Assembly: GCA_003254925.1 (NCBI GenBank) | Contig: QANZ01029195.1 | Span: 158,996 to 222,995 of the forward strand | Direction: 5' to 3' | Source of the DNA: Chamaecrista fasciculata | Lineage: Eukaryota; Streptophyta; Magnoliopsida; Fabales; Fabaceae | DNA: 64,000 nucleotides | In this document: positions 47,046 to 57,722 of the stretch, piece by piece | How positions within the stretch are numbered: position 1 is the first letter of the stretch | Layout of the letters: each line of letters begins with the position of its first letter | Translations under genes and position numbers: made by a program | The notes under the pieces: model-generated | What the model was told of the DNA's origin: nothing | The model's database searches: none | What the model saw: only the letters and a program-made list of their open reading frames with translations

Positions 47046-47342
47046 CAATAATTGAAGTCGTATATTGGTATTATTTTGATTTATTTACATAGCGTTTTGG
47101 AATGAATTCAAATCAATCCCGGCCTACCAATAGTTTTGATTTACTTTGATCAGAAATTTTTTTTGGTAATATTTTTAAAACTATTATTTGATTTATGATT
47201 ATTCCAAATCAATGTACGCAATTTGGTTATAACAATTCATAAAACTTTACTTCTTATTTTCTTGATTTAGGAAAGCCAATGGGTATGGTTTTAACATCAA
47301 ATAGGTGTATTGACCTAGAAGACAACTTTTTCTCTATGATTT
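47046..47342. other. Short AT-rich spacer
   Basis: No feature recognised between the split foldback element and the poly(A)-tailed retroposon. Confidence 0.5.
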
Positions 47343-47356
47343 AAGATTTTTAAAAT

Positions 47357-48718
47357 AACTCTTTTATCGAGAGGAACCGTCATAGAAGATTGTTGGGGCT
47401 GCCGCTACTCACAGCTGCGGCAGCCCCTCCTCCCGTCTCCCTTGTCTTGGCTTTTCATGTTTCTCATTTGTGTTGAGATCTGAAGTTTGTGTTTTGGTGG
47501 TACTTCTTTCGTTTTCTTTTCTTTCTTCTTTGCAATTTTAAATAATCTCATATATGAGTTTAATCCTCCTTTTATGGTGGTTGTTTTTTCAGATCTTCTT
47601 TTATCCCTTTTATTGGTGGTGTTTCTTTAGTTTTCTTTATGTTATTATTAGCTTTCAGTTTTCAGCTTTTTCGAATCTTCAGATCTCGCGCTCGGTATCT
47701 TTTTAGTAAAGTCGATGGTTTCTTTATCGTGAAGATGCTTCTCTCGAAAACGGATCCCCTGGACTTTTAATGGGTGAAATTCTGGTGAAATTCTTTTAAT
47801 ATGAGCCATCCAAGTAATCTGACGTTGCTCCATTTGCCGCATCATCCAACGATAGCGTTTTCTGGACAAGGGAATGCTTCATCTTCAGTCTTAAGTTTAA
47901 AGAGAGACTTTGGGTTGAGAAAATAAGAGAATGAAAGAGCTCTTCAAACTTCCAAGTATGAAGGACTAAATTGTGCAGAGTCGAATTTGAATTTGAACCT
48001 GTTTCAAATTGCAAAATCACAACGAGAACAGAGTCGAATGCACAATTTTCCTTCCCGATTCACGATTTCTACACAAACCCATTTCACTTTAAAATCCTAT
48101 AAAAATTAAAAATTTAAAATCCCCATTTACCATTGTTGGCAAGAACATGACGATAAAGCAAGAAATCACCAGGGATAGCAACTTTGACCAAAGCCCAAGT
48201 GAGAAGCTCTCTGCTGGGGGAATCTAGTTTCATCCTCACCACCACCGTCCGACCACCGGAGCCGCCATCGTCAGCTTCTCCGGATAGAAAGTTATAGCAA
48301 CCAACGAAGAAAGTGGGAAGCGGATGCGAGGGTTTGGACGTATGAAAGAAAAAAAAAAGGAAAAGAAAAAAGAAATAAAATGACATGGCAAATTGAAGAT
48401 CGTAGATTACATGAACGGCTCAGATTCATCAAATTTTACAGAATTTCAGGAAGCAAAAGTTCGGGATCCGTTTTCGCTTCTCTCTCTGACAAACAGTATG
48501 TATAGTTATAAATTTTTTGTTGAGAGCACGCATAGTGATGTTTTTCTTCCTCAGGATATCATTCTTATAGGATCAGTATGAGAACGATTTATGAACCCAA
48601 TTCGCCCTCTAGTTCGACAATATTTACATTCTATTGTTCTTATTTATTAGTTTTGAAGTTTCTAATCGTGTGTGCCTTGTCTATTATTTAATATATCTCT
48701 TCTTGTTATAAAAAAAAA
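47357..48718 (+). mobile_element. Poly(A)-tailed retroposon carrying a host kinase fragment
   Basis: A 1.36-kb insertion bounded by an exact 14-bp repeat aagatttttaaaat (47343-47356, 48719-48732) and ending in an A-run at about 48710-48720. These mark LINE-mediated retroposition. No reverse transcriptase motif is visible, so it is non-autonomous. It begins with a leader containing a perfect 11-bp GC hairpin (47395-47427). The middle carries, antisense to the element, a fragment of a USP-domain kinase gene (48131-48278) that seems to retain a splice donor. Open frames at 47648-48020 are not recognised. Confidence 0.7.
48131..48278 (-). pseudogene. Captured exon fragment of a USP-domain receptor-like cytoplasmic kinase
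   Basis: The minus strand reads GGRTVVVRMKLDSPSRELLT followed by WALVKVAIPGD and RHVLANN. From memory this is the start of the N-terminal universal-stress-protein-like domain of plant RLCK-VI kinases (consensus close to RTVVVGVKLDSESRELLTWA, then ALHVLGN). The match stops at a gtaaat donor-like site exactly where I recall the first intron of these genes (AACAATG|GTAAAT). A poly-Phe stretch upstream reflects a pyrimidine-rich leader. It cannot encode a kinase: no kinase domain is nearby. Confidence 0.7.
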
Positions 48719-48935
48719 AAGATTTTTAAAATCCTGTGACCTAGGCTTAACATTGTCAACTAAAATTTGTCCAACCCTTAGATTTGTATAGAAAAAGTCA
48801 AGTGTCCAACACATGATTCACTTATTTTTGGCAATTTTTTCTTCGTATTTGAGAGCTTATTTCTCTCTTCGTCGTGTGACAAAATTAATCCATTGTTCAG
48901 TTTGAACCTTTTGATTTTGTATTACTAATGTTGTA

Positions 48936-49474
48936 GGTTAAAGGGTCATGTTGGTCCTAAATGTATACTTTAATGTTCATTTTGGTCCATTATGTTTTAA
49001 AATGTTCAAATTGGTACTATATGTTAACAAAATGTTTCATTTTGGTCCTGAACTATTAAATATGACTTGTTTCAAGTTCAAACATGACAAGTTTATAACT
49101 ACGTATTGTTCTCGAAGAACACTTTCTCTATCCAGTTGGGGTCGTTAGCAAACAAGGTCAAATTAGTCATAAAAGTAAACCGTTCGTTTCATGGTCAAAC
49201 AAACAAAGTTGATCATATCACTCTCGTTTTAAATTCGAATGCGATGAATTCAGAGCCACGAGTTTGTTTTAATAAGTCCTTTGAGCTTAAAATGAGAGAC
49301 GAGAGAAATATGACAAGATTCAATAGTTTGGGACCAAAATGAAGCATTTTATCAATATTTAGGATCAAAATGAAATTTTTTGCCAACATTTTGGACCAAT
49401 TTGAACATTTTAAAACATAATGAACCAAAATAAACATTAGAGCATACATTTAAGACCAAAATGACCTTTTGACC
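48936..49474. mobile_element. Foldback element, family A (Mutator-like), complete
   Basis: A 539-bp element with exact 9-bp duplication aatgttgta (48927-48935, 49475-49483). Termini ggttaaagggtcatgttggt and the mirror of ggtcaaaaggtcattttggt continue as inverted arms of about 150 bp with regularly spaced ttttggtcc motifs. Copy 1 of the duplicated block has the unfilled target gatgttgta at 17534-17542. Short frames in it are not genes. Confidence 0.9.
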
Positions 49475-49483
49475 AATGTTGTA

Positions 49484-50555
49484 TGATAGTTCCATACTTC
49501 CATTGCATTTAGGCCCCAAAAAGTGAGATGTCTAGAAAGGCCCAAATGAAAATTTTGACCCAACTAAGAAATAGTGAATGGACTAGCATCTGGCCGAAAG
49601 AAAAAAAGAATTAATTAACATATTTGAGTCGAACAGTTAAAGTAATGAAATTTGCCCTTGTCTTCTCTCTCTCTTAATATTTTGTGATTTTGATTTTTCT
49701 CTTCCTCCTTGTAGAGGAGATCTCCTCTCCCCATATTTAATTTTGGGAGTTGTCGTCTCTTCTATTATGGTTGAGATATTTTACCTTTATTGAAGTGTAA
49801 GATTTTTTTTTTTTTTTGAAAATTCACTTTTCAACACTTCAATCTTTAACGGTTCAAATATGATTATTACATGAAGTCTTTGATGATTTAACTCTTAGAG
49901 ATTGAGACGTTTGTTGTTTTTCTTAATAGAGTCATCTTCATCTCTTTGAAGTGTACGGATTTTAAATTTCGAAGATGTGTTGTCTTTTTTTTTTTTGGCC
50001 ATTGAAGATGTGTTATCTACTTCTCTAATCTTGTCATATTTATATTTTCCGTCATGTAATTTTAGAAGAATATGTCAGTTTTAAATGTTTGTATTGAATA
50101 CCTTGCAAAATCTTCTTAGTCTTCTTAATCTTATTTTGCTTCTATTACAAAACCAGCGACCTATAAAAAATTTATCCTAGCAAGGTCTAAATACAAATTA
50201 AGACTAGGTTTTAGGCTAATATTAACTAACTAGGGGCTTTGTGTGCCCTAAAGGACACGCAAATATGTATAAGTAGGAGGATAAAATTATTTTTTTATAA
50301 GGGACTAAATTATTAGTAAAAAAAGAGGGACCAAATAATAAATTTCCTCTTATTTTAATTATATGTAATAGTTTTATCTTAATATAAGTGGGAGAACGAT
50401 TAGAAGACTCCTCCCACATATAATATAGTATAGATATTAGCAAAACACTATCATGATAAAGTTGTTCAATTTTTTTTTTTTTTGGAGAAAAGCATCAAGC
50501 TAAATTATATTATGGTTTTGTCAAACTGTACTTAAAATTAATCGGATAACTCTAA
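49484..50555. other. Duplicated-block sequence, then unique DNA
   Basis: 49484-50227 matches copy 1 (17543-19730) after removing copy 1's four insertions. From about 50228 the sequence has no counterpart in copy 1. No gene is seen. Confidence 0.7.
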
Positions 50556-50564
50556 TATAATAAT

Positions 50565-51445
50565 GGCCAAACTCCTATTTTGGTCCCTCTGTTATGTTCA
50601 TTGTTCCAAATAGGTCTCTCAGNTCTCTCTCTCTCTCTCTCTAACTAAATGGCTACCTTCTCTGCAGATTCTGAGCCCTTTCTTCCCACAATAAGAACCA
50701 TGATTATGCCGTTTCTTTAATTCTTAATTCCACAAACCTCACATTTATTTACATATACGGATATACTCAATCCAAAAGAACCACAAAAAAAGGGAGAAAT
50801 ATACAGGGGAATTTTGTGAGAGAATCAGTTGTTTAAATTTCCAATCTCCATCTTCATCCATCGATGTCGTGGCAAAGATAGGCCACCGCGCTTCTGAAGT
50901 GCCAGTCGACGGCGTCAGGGTGGGGGAGGTGTTGGGAGGCACAGCGGCGGAGTGCGCCGCCGTTTGCTGCTGCTTCCGGTGCGGGGTGGTTCACCTGCTG
51001 GTTCTGACGTTGTACAAGGTGCTGGCGAGCTCTGAGGCACAAGCGGCGAGCACAGTGAGATTTTGATCCACCCGCTGTGCTCCGACGGCTTCTCTGGCAG
51101 CATACTGCAGTAGTTGTTGGAGAAGAAGACGGAGAAGAAGGTGGTGCAGCTGGAGAAGAAGTTGCAGAAGATGGAGAGAGAGAAAGGGAAGTTGTGTTTT
51201 TGGGCAAATTTATTTAAAATCTTAATTTATTTCTTTTTTTTTACGTTTTGATCCTATTATAAAAAGAAAATGACCTTAATATAAGAAAATAAAACTTTTG
51301 GGGATGAAAGTTTATTTTTTCCTCTTTTTCTAACGAAAAAATGGATGGAAAACGTTAAAGGGACCAACTTTGACAAGTTTTGAATAACTGAGGGACCAAT
51401 TTGGAACAATGAGCATAACAGAGGGACCAAAATAGGACTTTGGCC
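50565..51445. mobile_element. Pack-MULE-like element, family B, carrying a host gene fragment
   Basis: An 881-bp element with an exact 9-bp duplication tataataat (50556-50564, 51446-51454). The ends ggccaaactcctattttggt and mirror aaaataggactttggcc are inverted, with ggtcc motifs. The interior next to the right arm matches, reversed, the interior of the short copy at 7385-7709. Between the arms lies a GC-rich segment (about 50865-51180) not found in the short copy and showing coding character. Non-autonomous: no transposase. One unresolved base lies at 50623, at the edge of a TC run. Confidence 0.88.
50869..51066 (+). pseudogene. Captured fragment of a small Cys-rich plant protein gene
   Basis: The plus strand reads VGEVLGGTAAECAAVCCC-like (here AAECAAVCCCFRCGVVHLL) followed by VLTLYKV. 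From memory a family of small plant proteins shares GGTAAECAAVCCCCPCG and a hydrophobic LxxLxVYKVP segment. A downstream stretch (about 51125-51180) reads TEKKVVQLEKKLQKMERERE in another frame, fitting the helical tail of that family. The frame is open from 50869 but short. GC content is far above the surroundings. The antisense frame at 50854-51207 is a shadow. Family assignment needs a search. Confidence 0.65.
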
Positions 51446-51655
51446 TATAATAATACAAGAAGAATAATTGGTAAAGCATTGTTGAATTAAAGAAAATAAA
51501 AGCACAACTGATCATATCAGAAGGATGAAAATTATCGCCGGTTTTGGTGTTGCCAAAACTTCCTACATATCAAATAAATAGTGATCATCCTAACATTAGA
51601 TATTGTAGATGCCTCCATCAATTTGTCAAAATACAAAATGCTTTATGGCGCAGAT

Positions 51656-52065
51656 TGATACGAGCCTCAGCACCACATAAGATCTTGAGCTCTCCAACCT
51701 CAACAACTAACTTTTGCGGTGTAGTTCTCTAAATTAATGGACTTATACTTGTATCAATTGGTGCGTTCATTGAGAGCTGATCGACATGAACGAAGCGACC
51801 TATAGGCTGGATTAAGGTGTGTACGATGCGTCATGCCAAATATTGGAAATTATATGGAGCCGCCAAGAATAGAAAGGGCTATTAATGGACCATTGTCGAT
51901 AGTATGGGCCACCGTGGGCGTCAACTTTCAAAGGGGTATGCAATGATACGAGTCTCATTTCACATGGTTAGCTGAAAGTAAGGCATTATTATAGGACTTT
52001 GGACTCTCCAACCTCGCCAACTAACTTTTAAAGTGTGGTTCTCCTAAGAACTTATACTCTTATCA
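51656..52065 (+). mobile_element. TRIM (terminal-repeat retrotransposon in miniature)
   Basis: Two direct repeats, 51656-51756 and 51944-52065, both begin tgatacgag and end in atca. They share ctctccaacctc, aactaactttt and gtggttctc-type blocks. Directly after the first is ttggtgcgttcattgagagc, close to a primer-binding site known from plant LTR elements. A purine-rich aaaggggtatg precedes the second. There is no coding capacity. Flanking 5-bp duplications were not seen. Fossil. Confidence 0.7.
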
Positions 52066-52697
52066 TAAATCTTCAGATCTAAATCAACCTAGTGTTAAAA
52101 CAAAATCTTTCACAAAGAAATAATACAACTAAAAATGAATCTAAACAAAAGTTCTGACTTATTTAATTAAAAAAATAAAAAAAAACAAAGAGAAATTATA
52201 ATTATTACAACAATTCTTGGTGAAACAAAATAAGATGAAGGAGAAAACCCCCCAAAATAAACCAGAGAGCAAAAGGTTGCGGAACAGAACATTTTCTACT
52301 TGTTTAATTATTATTAAAGTAACAAGTGTGCTAAAACTTCATTTGAAATATAATTTGCTTCTAAAATATAATCGCACCCATTTATAGGCAATATTTAAAA
52401 CTTAAACTAGTATATATGTTGGTATATTTCTCTTAGTATCACGGGAAGCACATACCAATTTTAAAACTTGAAATCAACAACTTCCTCTGTTTTCTATAAT
52501 GCTATAAAGTAAACATATCATATAATTTATTTTATTGTCAGTCCATATTTCTTTACACACTCAGACTCAGTATTCATGTTTATGAGACATGTATAAATAT
52601 ATCATAGTAAAAATTGAATCATTTTCATCCTATGTAATTAATTAAGAATCCACATTAATAATCCCCATCATCACCAAGATCAATCTCACTTTGTCAC
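52066..52697. other. Unique DNA, then 3' flank of oxidase copy 2
   Basis: From about 52297 the sequence matches 19765-20119 of copy 1, the 3' flank of the oxidase gene. No gene is seen in 52066-52296. Confidence 0.65.
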
Positions 52698-52730
52698 TCA
52701 CTTTCCATTAGATTTCAAACGAGCACAAAC

Positions 52731-52961
52731 TGTGAAAATGATAGAAATAGAGAAAAGTAAAATGCTGAATAATGCTCATATATTACCAATCATAAGGTAC
52801 AGAATATATACAAGCCGAATACGGACAAAAAATAACAAAAAACTGCTAGAAGAATCTAAAAGGAATGCGCTGTACATGACACCTCACTATAACGGCCTAT
52901 TTACAATCCCAATGCCTAACTGCCTAAAATACAAAAGATAAAGTATATATATATTTCTTCA
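52731..52961 (-). repeat. LTR (3' end of the minus-strand element)
   Basis: 231 bp, tgtgaaaatgatag to tatttcttca, identical by eye to 56740-56970. Confidence 0.93.
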
Positions 52962-52969
52962 GCCCCCTC

Positions 52970-55900
52970 TCAAGTTGGAGACGAATTGAATGAAAGCAGT
53001 CCCAACTTGGAAACAAGAGTTTGAAACTGAGGTAGCGCCAAAGGTTTTGTGAATAAGTCAGCGAGCTGAGCAGAAGAAGAAACATGTTGTGGAGAAACAA
53101 AACCTTTTCGAAAATGCTCGCGAACCAAATGACAGTCAATATCCAGATGCTTTGTTCGTTCGTGAAAGACGGGATTTGCAGTAATGTGAATTACTGCCTG
53201 ACTGTCACAGAAAAGGGGAATAGGAGAAGAGCAAGGGATATGCAAGTCACGAAGTAAATATGAAATCCAGAGTAACTCACAGACAGTGGAAGATAGACTT
53301 CGGTACTCTGCCTCAGCAGAGCTACGTGAAATGGTTGTTTGCTTCTTGGCTTTCCATGAAATCAAACATTTGCCAAAGAAAACACAATACCCCGAAATAG
53401 AACGTCGAGTATCTTTACAAGCAGCCCAATCAGCATCACTGTAAGCAGTAAGAGAAGCAGAGGTTTGAACGGGATAAAATAGTCCTCGAGCAGGATCAGA
53501 CTTGAGGTAACGAAGAATATGCAGAGCAGCTTGCCAGTGACACTCAGAAGGACTATGCATGAATTGACTCAATTGTTGAGTAGCATAGGTGATGTCGGGG
53601 CGGGTAAAACCAAGGTAAAGAAGACGTCCTATGAGACGACGAAATTTGTCAGGGTCAGGCAGAGGAGGACTCGTGGAATTTTGAAGATTATGAGATCGAA
53701 GCATAGGGGTAGAAGCAGGCTTCGAACCAAGTAAACCAGCATCAGAAATCAAGTCCAAGGCATATTTTCGTTGACTGATGTACATGCCCTGTGGTGATCG
53801 GGCAATCTCAAGACCAAGGAAATATTTCGCATCACCCAAATCCTTGATAGTAAAAGACTTGTGAAGAAACATTTTGATATCATTAATGAGCTGCAACGAA
53901 GGACTAGTTACTAGGATATCATCAACGTAGATTAAAAGAGCAATGAACTGAGTGCCAGTGCCCTTAGTAAAAAGACAATGATCATGCTGAGATTGGTGAA
54001 AACCTACTGAAAGCAACGTGTTGGTTAACTCAGAGTTCCACTGCCTTGAAGCCTGTTTGAGGCCATACAGACTTCGCTTTAGATGACAAACCTGACCAGG
54101 AGATGCCTTGGTATAACCAGGAGGAGGTAGCATGTAAACTTGCTCATCAAGAAAGCCATGAATAAAGGCGTTATTAACATCAAATTGATGTAGAAACCAA
54201 CTGTTGGAGGCAGCAAGAGCAAGAAATAATCGGACAGTAACAGCCTTGGCAACAGGTGAAAAACTATCATGGTAATCAATTCCCTCAATTTGGGTAAATC
54301 CCTTAGCGACCAATCGAGCTTTATAGCGAGCTACAGAACCATCAGGATGAAGTTTAACACGATAAACCCATCGAGAACCTATAGCCTTCTTGCCAGGGGG
54401 AAGAGAAGTCAACTGCCAAGTATTATTAGCTTCAAGAGCTGATAATTCGTGCTGCATTGCTGCCTGCCAATGAGGATCATCTTTAGCTGCATGATAAGAA
54501 TTAGGTTCTGTAATTTGGGAAACATTTCCCAAAAAGGTTAAGAAGGAAGAAGAAAAAGAAGAGGGAGTAATATATGGATATGCAGGGGGAGTGTATGGAG
54601 AAGGTTTGGAGATGGCACAAGTAATATAATCTTGATGCCATTTTGGAGGATGAGTAGAACGAGTACTACGTCTAAGAGAGGCAGTAGGTATAGTAGGAGG
54701 AATATCAGTAGCTATAGAAGGAGTATGTGTAGTGGAAGGAGTAGGTGTAACAGATGGAGATTGAGGAAGAACAGATGATGGACACGATGAAGAAGGAGGA
54801 TGTAAGTCAATAGAAATATCTAAGGCTGGAGATGGTAAAGGGGTAGTAGGAAGAGAAACCTCAGGAGAAATAGAAGGATGCTTTTTAAAAGGAAAAACAT
54901 GTTCATAAAAAACTACATCACGAGAAACAAAAACTTTATTTGTTTGTAAATTAAGTAATTTATATCCCTTGGAGTGAGGAACATAACCAAGAAAAATAGA
55001 TTTGATGGCACGAGAATCAAACTTTTTCTTAGAAGGATTTAAATTAGTAGCAAAGCAAAGACAGCCAAAGACTTTGAGGAGTGAATAATCAGGATCATGA
55101 TGAAGGAGTAATGAATATGGAGTGTGCCAATTTAATGTAGGAGAGGGTAAGCGATTTATTAAAAAAGTGGCTGTCAAAACAGCTTCTCCCCAGAATTGGT
55201 GAGACAAACCAGCATGATGAAGGAGAGCACGAGCAACTTGGATTAAATGGCGATGTTTACGCTCAACGACTCCGTTTTGCTGGGGAGTATAAGGGCAAGA
55301 TCGTTGATGAATGACTCCATGAGCATTGAAAAACGTTTGACAAGCAGAGCTCAAAAACTCAGAGCCATTATCAGTGCGAATACTTTTAATATTAGTAGAA
55401 AATTGGGTTTGAACATAACGGAAAAAATTAGTGAGGATGTGATAAGTGTGAGACTTAGATGGCATAAGAAAAGTCCAAACACATCGAGTAAAGTCATCAA
55501 CAATAGTAAGAAAGAAACGAGCACCAGTTAAAGATAACATATTATAAGGACCCCAAATATCAACATGAATAAGATGAAAAGCTGCAGTAGTAGATATTGA
55601 ACTTTTAGGAAATGAAAGACGTGTTTGTTTGGCAGTATGACAATCCTCACAAGGAGTATGTTTAGAGCTATGATGAAGACCATTAAGTTTACATAATACA
55701 TGTTCACTAGGATGGCCTAATCGCGCATGCCAACAATCACTAGATAAAACAGAATTGCAAGAAGTAAAAAGACTATGTGAGCCAAGGCTACTGCTATCCA
55801 AAATATAGAGGTGCTGATCAATTATTCCCTTAGCCACAATGAGTTTAGTCTGTGGGTCCTGCAGGAAACAACCAGAAGAGTCAAAATGAAAAGTATAATT

Positions 55901-56710
55901 GGCAGAAGCAGCTAGGCGAGACACTGAGAGTAAATTGTAATGAAACGAGGGAACATATAAAACATCCTGTAAGAGGAGGTGAGGACTGAGGGAAATATCA
56001 CCAATGTGAGAGACAGATTTAATAGTACCATCAGGAAGAATGACAGTACTGTGAGCATTAGCCTGACGCAGATTAGTAAACAAAGATAAAGAACCAGAAA
56101 TGTGCCGTGAAGCACCAGAATCAATTAGCCAATGAGTAGAATGAAGGGACATATTGGAGTAAGAAATGGCAGTGTTACCTGCGAAATCAACAAAGTGAGA
56201 AGCAGCTAAAGGAGTATCCTCAACCACAGTGTTGCCCTTGAAATACTTCTGAAGTTCCTTTTGGAACATGCCTGAGAACTTTAGCATGTCAGAATCAGAA
56301 TCAGATGCAGCCAAAGGACCCTGCACTTCAGAAACGTTGTTAGCATAAGTAGATATTTTAGGCTTTTGATTCTGCTGCTCTTTAAACCAATCAGGGTAAC
56401 CGTGTTTCTTAAAACAAGCAGACTCCAGATGACCAGTACGATGACAATGAGTACAGTATCGGTCACTCTTTTTGGTGTCATTCTTCTTGAAATTGAGCTT
56501 GCTGTCAGAGGCACCTTTGAAGGTAGAGGATGATCTAGCAGCAAGTGCAGTGGTTTCAGAAAAAGAAGGATCACCTGGACTAGTAACTAAGGACATACCA
56601 GGACCCTCAGATGGATGAAGATATAAAGGATCTTTCCGGCAAGAAATATCCGAGCGATCATTAGTAGTAGAGGTGTTAGCAGAAGTAGCAGAAGTAGCAG
56701 GGTCAGCCAT
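52970..56710 (-). mobile_element. gag-pol polyprotein of the 4.2-kb Copia element
   Basis: A single 1246-codon frame on the minus strand. In order: zinc knuckle CTHCHRTGHLESACF (about residue 85), protease DSGASRHISG (about 197), integrase (HARLGHPSEH, then CPYTPQQNGVVERKHR), reverse transcriptase with the YVDDI box, and RNase H ending near the C-terminus (YSDADWAAC...SSAEAEYRS). The knuckle followed by GYPDWF resembles the Ale/Retrofit or Ivana lineages of Copia; the lineage is uncertain. It is element protein and not a host enzyme. Confidence 0.92.
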
Positions 56711-56739
56711 GAAAGGAATCGATTAATGCTCTGATACCA

Positions 56740-56970
56740 TGTGAAAATGATAGAAATAGAGAAAAGTAAAATGCTGAATAATGCTCATATATTACCAATC
56801 ATAAGGTACAGAATATATACAAGCCGAATACGGACAAAAAATAACAAAAAACTGCTAGAAGAATCTAAAAGGAATGCGCTGTACATGACACCTCACTATA
56901 ACGGCCTATTTACAATCCCAATGCCTAACTGCCTAAAATACAAAAGATAAAGTATATATATATTTCTTCA
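56740..56970 (-). repeat. LTR (5' end of the minus-strand element)
   Basis: 231 bp, identical by eye to 52731-52961; adjoins the primer-binding site. Confidence 0.93.
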
Positions 56971-57722
56971 CAAACCCTAGCTTCCTTATAAACCCGACCT
57001 GGTCTACAAAAGTATCCTTTGCTTGGTGAACAATGGCTATCCTGTGAGCATATACACAATCCTTCCAATGCACACCCATCTTTCTCTATCATCAACCCTT
57101 GTTTCAATCCAAGAACTTGATCAGTCCACTCACTAGAAAAAAGCCCTTGTGGGTCAAACCTCTGTTTCACCTTCAAAAACTTCTCTGCATTTCTATACTT
57201 TGAGATAACTTTATCAAATGCCAAATTCCTATTCTTTCCCCAATGAGGTAAGCCTCCATATTTGAACATCCCCATTTGTTCAATCTCTTCAAGAATGTCT
57301 TCATAGAGCCTTGGATTCATGGGGTCCTTACTTCTATAATATGTGATGTCGAAATCTATTGCATCTTCTTGTTTCCCTAAGTAGGCACTTGAGGCCTTCA
57401 CATAGCGCATGAGGATACCATTGTATTGTTCAACATCACATAGTGATTTTGGCTCCAGTTGAACAAGCTTTTGGACGTCTTGAATGAAGTCTTTTGCAAC
57501 TGATAAGGCAATGCTGAATGTGGTTTGGTGAAAGAACTCTCCTTTCACCCTTGAGTCCCAAGCACAAGCTGTGAGCTTTGCATCCATTGGACTATCTAGG
57601 CATGACCCAGATGCTTGTAATCGATTATGGAATCCTATCACAGGGTACCCTGTGAAGATTATGCCTGCAAGTTCAACATATTGGATCAAGTTTAAAACTT
57701 TATTCACGATCACTTATCAAAC

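Larger units (their letters stand above)
52731..56970 (-). mobile_element. Compact Ty1-Copia LTR retrotransposon, looks whole and very young
   Basis: A 4240-bp minus-strand element inserted in oxidase copy 2. 5-bp duplication caaac (52726-52730, 56971-56975); LTRs 52731-52961 and 56740-56970. Primer-binding site tggtatcagagc on the minus strand adjoins the right LTR; a purine tract adjoins the left. One uninterrupted frame encodes the polyprotein. The LTRs appear identical, so insertion is very recent. Confidence 0.95.
52698..57664 (-). pseudogene. L-gulonolactone oxidase-like paralogue, exon 3 split by a Copia element
   Basis: The third exon of a second oxidase gene. 57664-56971 encodes residues equivalent to 348-579 of copy 1 (GIIFTGYPVIGFHNRLQ to EARVC) and keeps the HWGK motif. 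52730-52698 holds the last ten codons (ARLKSNGK) and the stop. Between them sits a 4.2-kb Copia insertion with caaac duplication. Apart from this the exon is open and about 96% identical in protein to copy 1, so loss is recent. Its splice acceptor (57665-57667) is intact, but another Copia element lies 50 bp further into the intron. Exons 1-2 would lie past 63.6 kb and are not in the window. Normal expression of the full protein is unlikely. A transcript reading into the element would swap the last residues for element-derived ones. Confidence 0.9.

Noticed and set aside
50854-51207. 117-residue minus-strand frame in the Pack-MULE
   Set aside because: It is the shadow of the plus-strand GGTAAECAAVCCC fragment; its Ser/Pro/Arg-rich content reflects GC-rich antisense sequence.
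52732-52941. Identical 69-residue plus-strand frames at 52732 and 56741
   Set aside because: Both are inside the identical LTRs of the 4.2-kb Copia element.
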